Part shown: positions 1 through 6,746 of the stretch, piece after piece
Numbering within the stretch: the stretch's first letter is position 1
Layout: every line of letters starts with the position of its first letter
Assembly (NCBI GenBank): GCA_902783905.1
Contig: CACZSP010000028.1
Span: 1-17,111 of the forward strand
Reading direction: 5' to 3'
Source of the DNA: an uncultured Ruminococcus sp.
GTDB lineage: Bacteria; Bacillota; Clostridia; Oscillospirales; CAG-272
DNA: 17,111 nt
Notes under the pieces: model-generated
Databases searched by the model: none
Told to the model about the DNA's origin: nothing
The model's input: only the letters and a program-made list of their open reading frames with translations
Translations under genes and position numbers: made by a program

Positions 1-10
1 CGTGCAAAAA

Positions 11-40
11 CGTCGCGGTCTCGCGACGAGAAATTTCTCG
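11..40. repeat. Two stacked short palindromes
   Basis: CGTCGCG (11-17) pairs with CGCGACG (22-28) over a 4-base gap. It is followed at once by the perfect 14-base palindrome CGAGAAATTTCTCG (27-40), which shares its first two bases with the previous right arm. No coding frame explains them. Together with the palindrome at 43-83 they form a run of hairpin-capable DNA just past the end of the minus-strand operon. They may be part of a dispersed intergenic element that continues to the left of the window. Confidence 0.55.
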
Positions 41-42
41 AC

Positions 43-84
43 GGGTTGTTTAAAAACTCGCGAAGCAAGTTTTTAAACAATCCC
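43..84. repeat. Large imperfect palindrome, dispersed-repeat candidate
   Basis: The left arm GGGTTGTTTAAAAACT (43-58) pairs with AGTTTTTAAACAATCCC (68-84). The loop is 9 bases (59-67), with one G.T pair or a single-base bulge near the base of the stem. Read on the minus strand, the right arm matches the arm of the palindrome at 17053-17088 at 14 of 17 positions. A terminator role is unlikely because no T-tract follows on either strand. A mobile intergenic palindrome of the REP type is the better guess. Confidence 0.6.
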
Positions 85-92
85 TATATCAG

Positions 93-142
93 AAAAAACC
101 GCACGGCATGAGCGCTGTTTGCCCGTACCGTGCGTTTTTTTT
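93..142 (-). terminator. Intrinsic terminator of the minus-strand operon, probably bidirectional
   Basis: CGCACGG (100-106) pairs with CCGTGCG (128-134) around a 21-base loop. On the minus strand the stem is followed by six T (plus-strand A at 93-98). On the plus strand it is followed by eight T (135-142), so the same hairpin could stop transcription both ways. It begins within about 10 bases of the stop codon of the sugar kinase gene (TAA, complement of 141-143), the expected place for the end of the four-gene operon. Confidence 0.75.
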
Positions 143-1148
143 ATTTTCCCGAATTCAGTCGCCAGACGGCGTGACCTCCGATCAGAGACGACAACGAAGA
201 CAACTCTTCTCCCGCGTCGATGATACGCTCTGTCGCGGTCCCTGCGTATCCGAGAAGTATACGGAAGATTTCACGCAAAGGCGACGGACCTCCGATTATC
301 AGAGGTCTTCCCGGAACCGTCGCTCCGGCAGTAATCGAAATATCGTCGGCAAGCGCGGCCCCCGCGAAGTAATTGCCTGTTTCGTCTTCCGAGTAACCGT
401 AGTTGACGGCAAGCATCCTCGACTTAATCAAAGCCGGGGATGTTCCTTTCTCTTTTGAATAAATATAACCTTCGATCAGTTTTTCGGGTATTATCTTTCT
501 TACGACCGGATGCGGGAGAGTATGACCGAGAAGCGTGTTTTCGGCAATTGACGTCATAAACTCGCCGCACATACCGGTGTACATATCGATAATCCTTCCC
601 TCTCCGTCAACGTTGAAGGTCTTGTTATACGAACCCGGAAGGCAGAAGGTTACGTTCCCGGAGATTCCGAGCCGTTCCATGATACCGAAAGCCTCGCATT
701 CCTCACCGCTCATCGAATCGAGTTTTTCGATTATCCGCATCCTGTCGCGGGTTTCTTCGGTCTTGCGGTCGGGCATAATCTTAACGCCGGGCACAAACAA
801 AATCGGAATCCGGGTTATATCTTCGAGAACAACGGTTTTCGCGGCAAAGGCGACCTCTTTCAGTCCTGCAGGCGCAACGATATGATGAACGTGGTAAATA
901 CCGACGTTGGACGACAGTGTACCTACGCTTATCACTCTTTCGATATCGCTTTCTTTTTTTCCGGACTCGGAAAGAAGATCGTCTATGCAATCTCGCAGAG
1001 CCTTCCTCAGGCAGTCGCTTTTCCCTTCAAAAGCCGTGTTTCGAACGCCGGCTTTCCTTTTCGATTCTGCAATCACCTTCAGGCCGTCGTCTGAGTACAG
1101 GCGGCATCTCATATTTGTCGTACCGCAGTTTACGGAAATAAACAGCAT
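141..1148 (-). CDS. 2-dehydro-3-deoxygalactonokinase-like sugar kinase (DgoK family)
   Basis: This 335-residue protein belongs by sequence to the DgoK branch of the ASKHA (actin-like) sugar kinases, which phosphorylate 2-keto-3-deoxygalactonate in the cytosol. Family marks are the N-terminal phosphate-binding loop NCGTTNMR (residues 7-14), SSNVG (79-83), the LPGSYNK segment (170-176, family LPGTHxK) and TGMCGE (191-196, family T.MTGE). Length is usual for the family. The odd point is residue 7: the phosphate-1 motif normally begins with Asp (DWGTTN) and here is Asn, a position that helps hold the Mg-nucleotide in this fold. The start lies 2 bases after the helicase stop (TGAAAATG), with a GGAG 14 bases upstream, so translation is probably coupled to the helicase. 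No other galactonate genes are nearby. The true substrate, and even activity, are open. Confidence 0.8.
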   Translation of the reverse strand: MLFISVNCGTTNMRCRLYSDDGLKVIAESKRKAGVRNTAFEGKSDCLRKALRDCIDDLLSESGKKESDIERVISVGTLSSNVGIYHVHHIVAPAGLKEVAFAAKTVVLEDITRIPILFVPGVKIMPDRKTEETRDRMRIIEKLDSMSGEECEAFGIMERLGISGNVTFCLPGSYNKTFNVDGEGRIIDMYTGMCGEFMTSIAENTLLGHTLPHPVVRKIIPEKLIEGYIYSKEKGTSPALIKSRMLAVNYGYSEDETGNYFAGAALADDISITAGATVPGRPLIIGGPSPLREIFRILLGYAGTATERIIDAGEELSSLSSLIGGHAVWRLNSGK

Positions 1149-1150
1149 TT

Positions 1151-3397
1151 TCAGAAACGATTCTCCTCTTCGTTCATTTCAATTATCCGCTCGACAACTT
1201 CGCCTGCACGAAGCTTATCGGTGTAATAAGCGCGACGGAGCAGTTCGGAAGGAATATAAGGATCGTATTTTTCGAATACCGGGTTTTCATTCTGTCCGAC
1301 GAGAGACGAAACGTCAATTCCGTTTTTCTTTACCTCGTCGGAAAGCCCGGAGAGAAGTCCGCCTGCGTCCGCGCCTTCCATTTTGAATACGATATAGCAG
1401 CAGCCCTCGTATTCGATGCCGCTTATACGGTACTCGGCGGCACGGCGCGAAAGATATTTTCGCAGCGTGCGAAAAGACCGGGTCCCCAGCCACGGGAACA
1501 TGCACCAGGTGAAACCTCCGAGGCATACGAGAGAACGATCGGTCAGTCCGGTATTGGCGGCAAGCCTGCGAGCCGCTTCAAGACGTCGCACGGCGTTTGG
1601 CTTAAGATACGGATAAACCGTATCCTCTTCAAGGACCCGTCTCATACGCTTCAGAATCTTGGTGTGGATCTCTCCGTAATCCCCGGGCCAGGATATTTCC
1701 ATCTTACCTTCGACCGGATCGACGTAAATCAGGCGCCTTGCTATATCGGCTTCTCGAACCTCCCAGACTCTTCCGGCCAGCGCGAACCTGTCCCCGACCG
1801 GAGGAGGCGTCGTTATCGTTCCTATTTCGTCAGAACCGCACCTGACGGTAAAATCTTCGCTGTCTTTGAATACAGCGTAAAACTTGAAGCTCGACAGCAG
1901 TCTCTCCCCCGCAAGTCCGACTATCAGTCCTTTCTCCTCCGTCATTTCAAGGAAATCAGAGTCGATCATCGAAGATAAGAGGTAATTGTAATCTTCTCTG
2001 GGAATTTCCGAAAGAGGCGGAAGTGCAAGAACCCTGTCCGCAAGCTGCGACGGTTTGAGTTCGCCGGAGGATGCCGAGACGCTCAAAGTCTGATGAAAAG
2101 CCAGACTGTAAGGAAGTTTCTTAACGTTCGGAGGTTCTATGAAACGCTCCTCGATATACAGCTGAACGACTGCAATCGCCCGAAGCAGCTCCCAGGGAAT
2201 CAGCTGAGGAAGCGGAGTGTCGGGAAGCGGATCCTCCTCTCTGAATACCATCATCATTTCGGGCGGCTGTCCGCGTCTTCCGGATCGTCCGAGGCGCTGA
2301 AGAAAACTCATAACCGAGTTAGGCGCACCGTTCTGAAGGATTCGCTCGAGCCTGCCAATGTCTATTCCAAGCTCCATTGTCACGGTGGCGCAGGTCACGG
2401 CATGCTTTTCTTCGTCCTTCATTACCGCCTCCGCCTCTTCGCGAATCGAAGCCGACAGATTCCCGTGATGAATCTTGAAAATATCGGGATCGCCCCGCTT
2501 TGCAGCAATCTGGCGGAAAGTCGCGGTGATATATTCGGTCTCTTCTCTTGAATTGGAGAAAACCAGGGATTTTTTGTTCTTCACGCAGTCGTACATATAC
2601 TCGTAGCCGGGATCAAGCTGCGCCTTCCCTTCCGCGCTGCCGCCCGAATTTAGAGTACACGCATCTCCGCTCTGATCGAAATCGGTGTTCCTGATGTAAA
2701 AATGCTCGAGCCCGAGCCTCCACCGAAGCTTTTCGGGAGGCACGGGGGGAACGTCGGTTTTCCTGCCGGAACCGGCGGAAAGCCATGCAGCTGCTTTTTC
2801 GGGATCTCCGACGGTTGCGGACAGGCCTATCCTTCTCGGATGTCTTCCTATCAGTCTTCCGATCCTGCATACCTGACAGATTATCTGATTACCCCTGTCG
2901 CTTCCGGTAAGTGTGTGTATTTCGTCGATAATCACGAAACGCAGGTCCCTGAAAATCCGGATGATGTCGTTCGACCTGTTTACAAGCATCGATTCGAGAG
3001 ATTCGGGAGTTATCTGAAGGACGCCGGCGGGATTTTCAAGAAGTTTTTTCTTGTGAGAAGCGGCAACGTCACCGTGCCAGTGAGTAACCGGTATTCCGGT
3101 CAGATCGAGAAGTTCGTCAATGCGACCGAACTGATCGTTGATAAGACTTTTCAGCGGCGCGATATAAAGAATCCCTACAGACGCCGGAGGATCTTCGCAA
3201 ATCAGTGAAAGGGCCGGGAAAAAAGCGGCTTCTGTTTTCCCGCTTGCCGTAGCCGACGTCAGAAGAAGATTGTTGTCGGTAAAAAAGACCGATTCTGCGG
3301 CGGCCGTCTGTATGGGACGAAGCTCCGCCCAGGAATTTCTGTAAATATAATCCCTGATAAAAGGTGAAAATCTTTCGAAAATATCGTTCTCAGTCAT
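1151..3397 (-). CDS. Lhr/BrxHI-like superfamily 2 DEAD/DEAH-box helicase
   Basis: This 748-residue ATP-dependent nucleic-acid helicase or translocase has the full motif set: RPIQ (27-30), motif I ATASGKTEA (49-57), motif II DEIH (158-161), motif III SAT (193-195), motif IV LVFSNSREE (278-286), motif V with MELGIDIG (341-348) and motif VI QRLGRSGRRG (367-376). About 370 residues follow the two RecA-like domains, with a conserved-looking GGFTWCMFPWLGTRSFRTL segment typical of Lhr/BrxHI-type helicases. The SD AAGGTGA (3402-3408) overlaps the stop of the upstream ATPase gene and lies 4 bases from ATG. Gap to the ATPase is 9 bases and to the kinase 2. BrxHI helicases occur in BREX type 2 phage defence, but here the partner set is TerB_N protein plus ATPase only. 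The family is clear; the role in DNA processing or defence is inferred from context. Confidence 0.88.
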   Translation of the reverse strand: MTENDIFERFSPFIRDYIYRNSWAELRPIQTAAAESVFFTDNNLLLTSATASGKTEAAFFPALSLICEDPPASVGILYIAPLKSLINDQFGRIDELLDLTGIPVTHWHGDVAASHKKKLLENPAGVLQITPESLESMLVNRSNDIIRIFRDLRFVIIDEIHTLTGSDRGNQIICQVCRIGRLIGRHPRRIGLSATVGDPEKAAAWLSAGSGRKTDVPPVPPEKLRWRLGLEHFYIRNTDFDQSGDACTLNSGGSAEGKAQLDPGYEYMYDCVKNKKSLVFSNSREETEYITATFRQIAAKRGDPDIFKIHHGNLSASIREEAEAVMKDEEKHAVTCATVTMELGIDIGRLERILQNGAPNSVMSFLQRLGRSGRRGQPPEMMMVFREEDPLPDTPLPQLIPWELLRAIAVVQLYIEERFIEPPNVKKLPYSLAFHQTLSVSASSGELKPSQLADRVLALPPLSEIPREDYNYLLSSMIDSDFLEMTEEKGLIVGLAGERLLSSFKFYAVFKDSEDFTVRCGSDEIGTITTPPPVGDRFALAGRVWEVREADIARRLIYVDPVEGKMEISWPGDYGEIHTKILKRMRRVLEEDTVYPYLKPNAVRRLEAARRLAANTGLTDRSLVCLGGFTWCMFPWLGTRSFRTLRKYLSRRAAEYRISGIEYEGCCYIVFKMEGADAGGLLSGLSDEVKKNGIDVSSLVGQNENPVFEKYDPYIPSELLRRAYYTDKLRAGEVVERIIEMNEEENRF

Positions 3398-3406
3398 TCC
3401 GTCACC

Positions 3407-4738
3407 TTAAAAAACCATTTCATCGGGATCCGCCTCGCCGCTATCCGAGGATTTCGCTCCGCCCTTCTCTTCAGTGATTCCGGAGACCTCGGAAAAACCG
3501 ACGCCCGGGTTCTGTCGCAGAAGATCCAGAAGTGTCATATAGTCGCGAATCATTTCCCGGGGTGTGATCATACTGTCGGCACCGGCTCTCGACAGCGAAT
3601 TCCGCAGAAACGCCAGCTGATCTTCGGGTCCGACGCGCGGATCGACGTTGTAATAAGACGAGTAAAGGAAAGTCATACGCGATATAAGCGCAAGAAGTTC
3701 GTCGTCGGAAAGTCTTTTAAGACGTATTACCGGTCCCGCATAATTTCTGAATCCTGACGAGGAAAACCGACCGTCCGCGAGCCGGCTGCGCAGAGCGTCA
3801 TAGCTGAACAGCCCGCGGCGGGTGTCTTCAAGAAACTGCGGAGTTCCTCCGAAGACGATTCCGAGATTGTTCGATCTTCCCTGAAGAGTGTCGTTGAACA
3901 TCGAAAGGATCTTTTCGTAATTGTTCTCCCTTGATACACGGTGCGGAATTTTGAACAGATTAACGCATTCATCAATAAAAACAAGTAGCCCGCGGTATCC
4001 TATGACAGGGCAGACGGACGCCCAGAGTTTGATGAAATCGTACCAGTTGGAATCGGTCACGATCATCGATACGTCGAACCCAAGTTCGCGCTTTGCCTCG
4101 GTGCGGCTTGAATATTCACCTCTGAACCAGCGCAGGCAGGCAGACGCAGACGCGTCGTCGCCTTCGGAAGCAGCACAGTTGTAGGCCGCGAGTATTTTTG
4201 CGAAATCAAAACCGCCCGTCATGAACTCGGCTCTTTTCATTGCGGAACGGACTTCTTTTTCAAGAGCGGGACGGAACTCCGCGCCGCTTTGGTCGATTCC
4301 GGACGCAGCGAGTTTTTCTCTTATATCGAACAGCCAGCGGGAAAGAACCGAAGGCAGCGCCCCGCCGTCGGGAGAAGATTTCGAAGCGAGGTTTTTCATA
4401 AGCTCCCGGTAAGTTGCTATACCGCTTCCGGAAGTACCGTATAGCCTGCGTTCGGGAGAGAGATCGCAGTCGGCAGTCAGGAAGCCTCTCTCAAGCGCGT
4501 AACCGCGGATAAGCTGGATGAGAAAACTCTTTCCGCTTCCGTATCTTCCGATTATGAAACGCATCGTCCCTCCGCCGTCGTTAATCAGCTCGAGATCGGA
4601 CAGGAGCGCGTCGATCTCATCCTTCCTTCCGATGGCTATGTAGGGCGCGCCTATACGCGGGACCACTCCTGCCGAAGCGGAGGTAATGATCGAGGCAAGA
4701 ACCCGCCTGGGTATTTTTTTTACGTTTTCGTTTTCCAT
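3407..4738 (-). CDS. BREX BrxD-like ATP-binding protein (DUF2791-type P-loop ATPase)
   Basis: This 443-residue AAA-like ATPase has Walker A GRYGSGKS (64-71), Walker B LLVFIDECVNLF (251-262), a sensor-like strand NLGIVFGGTPQF (291-302) and downstream arginines (RGLFSYDALRSRL, 308-320) that could supply a finger. The N-terminal stretch PRRVLASIITSASAGVVPRIG before the IAIGR loop is typical of BrxD-type proteins that load or regulate a DNA-processing machine. The C-terminal tail (about 410-443) is acidic and low in complexity. Its start overlaps the end of the TerB_N gene by 19 bases, with GAGGTG 5 bases before ATG, so it is translationally coupled. Genes of this family sit in BREX type 2 next to a BrxHI helicase, as here, but no other BREX gene is in the window. 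The family call is strong; the biological role is inferred. Confidence 0.85.
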   Translation of the reverse strand: MENENVKKIPRRVLASIITSASAGVVPRIGAPYIAIGRKDEIDALLSDLELINDGGGTMRFIIGRYGSGKSFLIQLIRGYALERGFLTADCDLSPERRLYGTSGSGIATYRELMKNLASKSSPDGGALPSVLSRWLFDIREKLAASGIDQSGAEFRPALEKEVRSAMKRAEFMTGGFDFAKILAAYNCAASEGDDASASACLRWFRGEYSSRTEAKRELGFDVSMIVTDSNWYDFIKLWASVCPVIGYRGLLVFIDECVNLFKIPHRVSRENNYEKILSMFNDTLQGRSNNLGIVFGGTPQFLEDTRRGLFSYDALRSRLADGRFSSSGFRNYAGPVIRLKRLSDDELLALISRMTFLYSSYYNVDPRVGPEDQLAFLRNSLSRAGADSMITPREMIRDYMTLLDLLRQNPGVGFSEVSGITEEKGGAKSSDSGEADPDEMVF

Positions 4739-6294
4739 AAGAGCACCTCGGCTTCAATCTCTTCCCTGTAATCACCGATAATCGCAAAACAACCGCCCGC
4801 GTTCTCGAGAATGACGTCTCCCGTAAAATCAAATGCAGCGGAATTGATTCTGTCCGCCATCAGAACCGGGGACACTCCTTCTTTGGAAGCCGCTTTTCTC
4901 TCGCCTTCCGCATCGCCGTCGAATGCCGCGATTATAAATTCCTTTTCGTTGTCCGACAGAACACTCGAAAGTCCTTCTTCCCGGACCCCGGGCGATGCAA
5001 AATCGGCATCTGCCGCACTCAGGCCGGATTCCGCATCAGGAACCTCGGAAAGCCCTTGGGCAGTATCCGTCCCTTCGGGTTGTTCTATATCGTCCGCAAA
5101 AGCTTCAATCAGCTTTTGAGTGGTTTCCCACGATGTTTCCTCTATCATCCTTGCGGCTCCCGGATCAATGCCGCCGGCCGGAAGATCGTAAAGCTTTTCG
5201 TATTCCGGAACGTCATTCTTTTTTACCTGCGTGCGCGGGAAGGCTTCGTCAAAATACCTGTCGGCTGCTTCCTTCAGCTCGGGATCGGGTTTGCCGTGCG
5301 AAAGCCGTGATCTCACTCCGGCGAACGCACGGATTCTGTTTTCACAGTATTTGAGAAAATCGGTCATAATTATCCGGGTATTATACGACCTCGACAAAGA
5401 TACGTAGGTTATCTTCATCCTTTTTTTGATCCTCGGAATACAAAGCGCACCGACGTAGGCGTCGCGGAAGACGCTGCGACGTCCGTCCCCCTCCTCCAGA
5501 ATGCGGCGCAAAATGATATCGGCAGCCGCGGAAACCGCACCCGCCATGTACCCGGCGTACAGTTCCGCGTGCGCGCCTTCCGAAAATCTGCTTTTTACCT
5601 CGTAATATCCGTGAAGAAAACTAATGAGAGGGGCCGAGGATCCCGAGTCGCTGACCGAAAAATAGAACTCGCGCAGAGACGACCAGAGAACCAGACCTGA
5701 ATAAACCGAGTCTGAAAGCCCCGACGGAGGCGGCAGCCGGTTGATAAGGCAAAAATCGCAGATCCACTCCGAGAGCTGGGAAACAATTCTCGGAAATGAC
5801 GCTGAATACCCTTCAAGAATAGAGCAAAGACGGAGAAGCGCTTTTTCGGGATCCGTTCTGTCCGAAAGATTTATGGTTTCGTATATAAGGAGAAGAAGAT
5901 AACTGTTGTCCGCCTCCGGATATATACCTTCGTCGATCGCCGAACGCAGATAGAAATAATACTGAAGCTGTTCCGGCTTCATCTGATAATACTGCGGCAT
6001 ATAAGAAAAGAAAGGAACGTACGGACACTCGTCCGCCTCGTAAGAGGCGAATTTTATCGCGGCCTCGACGAATCTTTCGTAATAAGCGTATTCACTCTTC
6101 CAGTGATAAACGGATACGCTTTCGATAAGAGGCGAATCCGGACGGTATGAATATTCCGGAGAAGCTGCCTGTTCACCGGGTCGGATTAAAACCGGCTTCC
6201 CGACGGAAACTGCAGAACCGCCGGCGGGAGGATCGGCGACAATTTCCACGGGATCGGTGTGAGCGGTGCCCGAGGCGATTTTTCCGTTATCCAT
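4720..6294 (-). CDS. TerB_N / TerB_C domain protein, first gene of the helicase-ATPase operon
   Basis: This 524-residue protein has a TerB N-terminal domain: PYVPFFSYMPQYYQM (91-105), then PEQLQYYFYLR and a SYLLLLIYETINL helix (131-143). A helical middle includes VSLSRSYNTR. A disordered acidic linker follows at about 425-470, and the C-terminal part resembles TerB_C, with the ending INSAAFDFTGD and IIGDYREEIEAE. TerB-type domains come from tellurite and chemical-stress systems, but TerB_N/TerB_C proteins have been linked by comparative genomics to DNA-processing operons. I chose the ATG at 6294 because AAAGGAG lies 8 bases before it and a promoter lies at 6328-6356; a frame open back to 6411 would start upstream of that promoter. 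It has no signal peptide or membrane segment and presumably acts in the cytosol as scaffold or sensor for the ATPase and helicase. Biochemical function is unknown. Confidence 0.8.
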   Translation of the reverse strand: MDNGKIASGTAHTDPVEIVADPPAGGSAVSVGKPVLIRPGEQAASPEYSYRPDSPLIESVSVYHWKSEYAYYERFVEAAIKFASYEADECPYVPFFSYMPQYYQMKPEQLQYYFYLRSAIDEGIYPEADNSYLLLLIYETINLSDRTDPEKALLRLCSILEGYSASFPRIVSQLSEWICDFCLINRLPPPSGLSDSVYSGLVLWSSLREFYFSVSDSGSSAPLISFLHGYYEVKSRFSEGAHAELYAGYMAGAVSAAADIILRRILEEGDGRRSVFRDAYVGALCIPRIKKRMKITYVSLSRSYNTRIIMTDFLKYCENRIRAFAGVRSRLSHGKPDPELKEAADRYFDEAFPRTQVKKNDVPEYEKLYDLPAGGIDPGAARMIEETSWETTQKLIEAFADDIEQPEGTDTAQGLSEVPDAESGLSAADADFASPGVREEGLSSVLSDNEKEFIIAAFDGDAEGERKAASKEGVSPVLMADRINSAAFDFTGDVILENAGGCFAIIGDYREEIEAEVLLWKTKT

Positions 6295-6302
6295 CGGTAC
6301 GT

Positions 6303-6309
6303 CTCCTTT
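6303..6309 (-). promoter_or_regulatory. Ribosome binding site fixing the TerB_N gene start
   Basis: AAAGGAG on the minus strand (complement of 6303-6309) lies 8 bases before the ATG at 6294. It supports that start over an upstream in-frame ATG at 6309, which lacks such a site. Confidence 0.7.
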
Positions 6310-6327
6310 CATTGCCTTTATCCTATT

Positions 6328-6356
6328 ATTATAATATACAAAAGTCAAAAGGTCAA
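6328..6356 (-). promoter_or_regulatory. Sigma-A-like promoter of the TerB_N/ATPase/helicase/kinase operon
   Basis: On the minus strand, -35 TTGACC (complement of 6351-6356), a 17-base spacer and a perfect -10 TATAAT (complement of 6328-6333) place the start of transcription near 6321, about 27 bases before the ATG. No other promoter is evident further down the operon, so this one probably serves all four genes. Confidence 0.75.
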
Positions 6357-6384
6357 TGCATTTGTCGTTTTTTTCATTATTTCC

Positions 6385-6410
6385 TGCAATAAAATCTGAT
6401 TTTACTTGCA
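6385..6410. promoter_or_regulatory. Interrupted palindrome between divergent promoters, candidate operator
   Basis: A perfect core dyad TAAAATC-T-GATTTTA (6390-6404) is flanked by TGCAA (6385-6389) and, after one unpaired C, TTGCA (6406-6410). The outer right arm coincides with the -35 (TTGCAA, 6406-6411) of the rightward ireB promoter. The site lies about 29 bases upstream of the -35 of the leftward operon. A dimeric repressor bound here would be placed to affect ireB directly and perhaps both promoters. No regulator gene is adjacent, and AT-rich DNA makes chance dyads common. Confidence 0.4.
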
Positions 6411-6434
6411 AAATATACGTTTTTCCTGTATAAT
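6406..6434 (+). promoter_or_regulatory. Sigma-A-like promoter of ireB-ribF-dac operon
   Basis: -35 TTGCAA (6406-6411), a 17-base spacer and -10 TATAAT (6429-6434) lie about 33 bases before the ireB start. The likely transcript covers ireB, ribF and the S11 peptidase gene, which are spaced 12 bases or less. Confidence 0.7.
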
Positions 6435-6467
6435 AATAATGGTATTATTTTCAGGGAGGGATTGAAA

Positions 6468-6746
6468 ATGCCCAAGAAGATATTCGGAGAAGTACCTGCC
6501 GACGGAACAAGAAAATTTCCCGCGGCGTCCGATAGGGACGTTGTGATCCGCCGCACGCTTCTTCAGGTTTACGAAGCTCTGTACGAAAAAGGATACGACC
6601 CGATAAGCCAGCTTGTCGGATATATCCTTTCGGAAGACCCCACCTATATCACGAATCACAACAAAGCCAGATCTCTGATCACCAAAATTGACAGAGACGA
6701 ACTGCTTGACGCACTCACCCGTTTCTACTTCTCTTCCGAAAAATGA
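6468..6746 (+). CDS. ireB: IreB family regulatory phosphoprotein (UPF0297)
   Basis: This 92-residue cytosolic protein carries the IreB family core: LQVYEALYEKGYDPISQLVGYILSEDP, then the THNxAR-like NHNKARSLI and DRDELLDAL segments. In Enterococcus, IreB is a substrate of the PASTA-domain Ser/Thr kinase IreK and tunes cell-wall stress and cephalosporin resistance. Here the N-terminus holds a threonine in GTRKF (residues 13-17) that may match the phosphorylated region. I chose ATG 6468 (GGGAGGG 7 bases upstream) over a TTG two codons earlier. Unlike the common ireB-ruvX neighbourhood, it overlaps ribF by 4 bases (ATGA) and is followed by a cell-wall peptidase. This would fit a link to envelope control, though that is inference. 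Confidence 0.9.
   Translation: MPKKIFGEVPADGTRKFPAASDRDVVIRRTLLQVYEALYEKGYDPISQLVGYILSEDPTYITNHNKARSLITKIDRDELLDALTRFYFSSEK

Noticed and set aside
907..1386. Plus-strand open frames over the sugar kinase and helicase genes
   Set aside because: They run antisense to well-supported genes with clear motifs, have no RBS, and their protein is Arg/Ser-rich like a shadow frame.
4720..6294. Tellurite resistance function for the TerB_N protein
   Set aside because: No TerC, TerD or TerZ genes are near; the TerB name reflects domain similarity only.
141..6356. A full BREX type 2 locus
   Set aside because: Only the ATPase and helicase resemble BrxD and BrxHI. No PglX methylase, PglZ, PglW or PglY is present in the window, so the BREX label is not justified.
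6295..6411. N-terminal extension of the TerB_N protein back to 6411
   Set aside because: The extension crosses the promoter at 6328-6356 and lacks an RBS, while ATG 6294 has a strong one.
6295..6467. Riboswitch (for example FMN) before the ireB-ribF operon
   Set aside because: The predicted leader is only about 30 bases and contains no FMN-element sequence.
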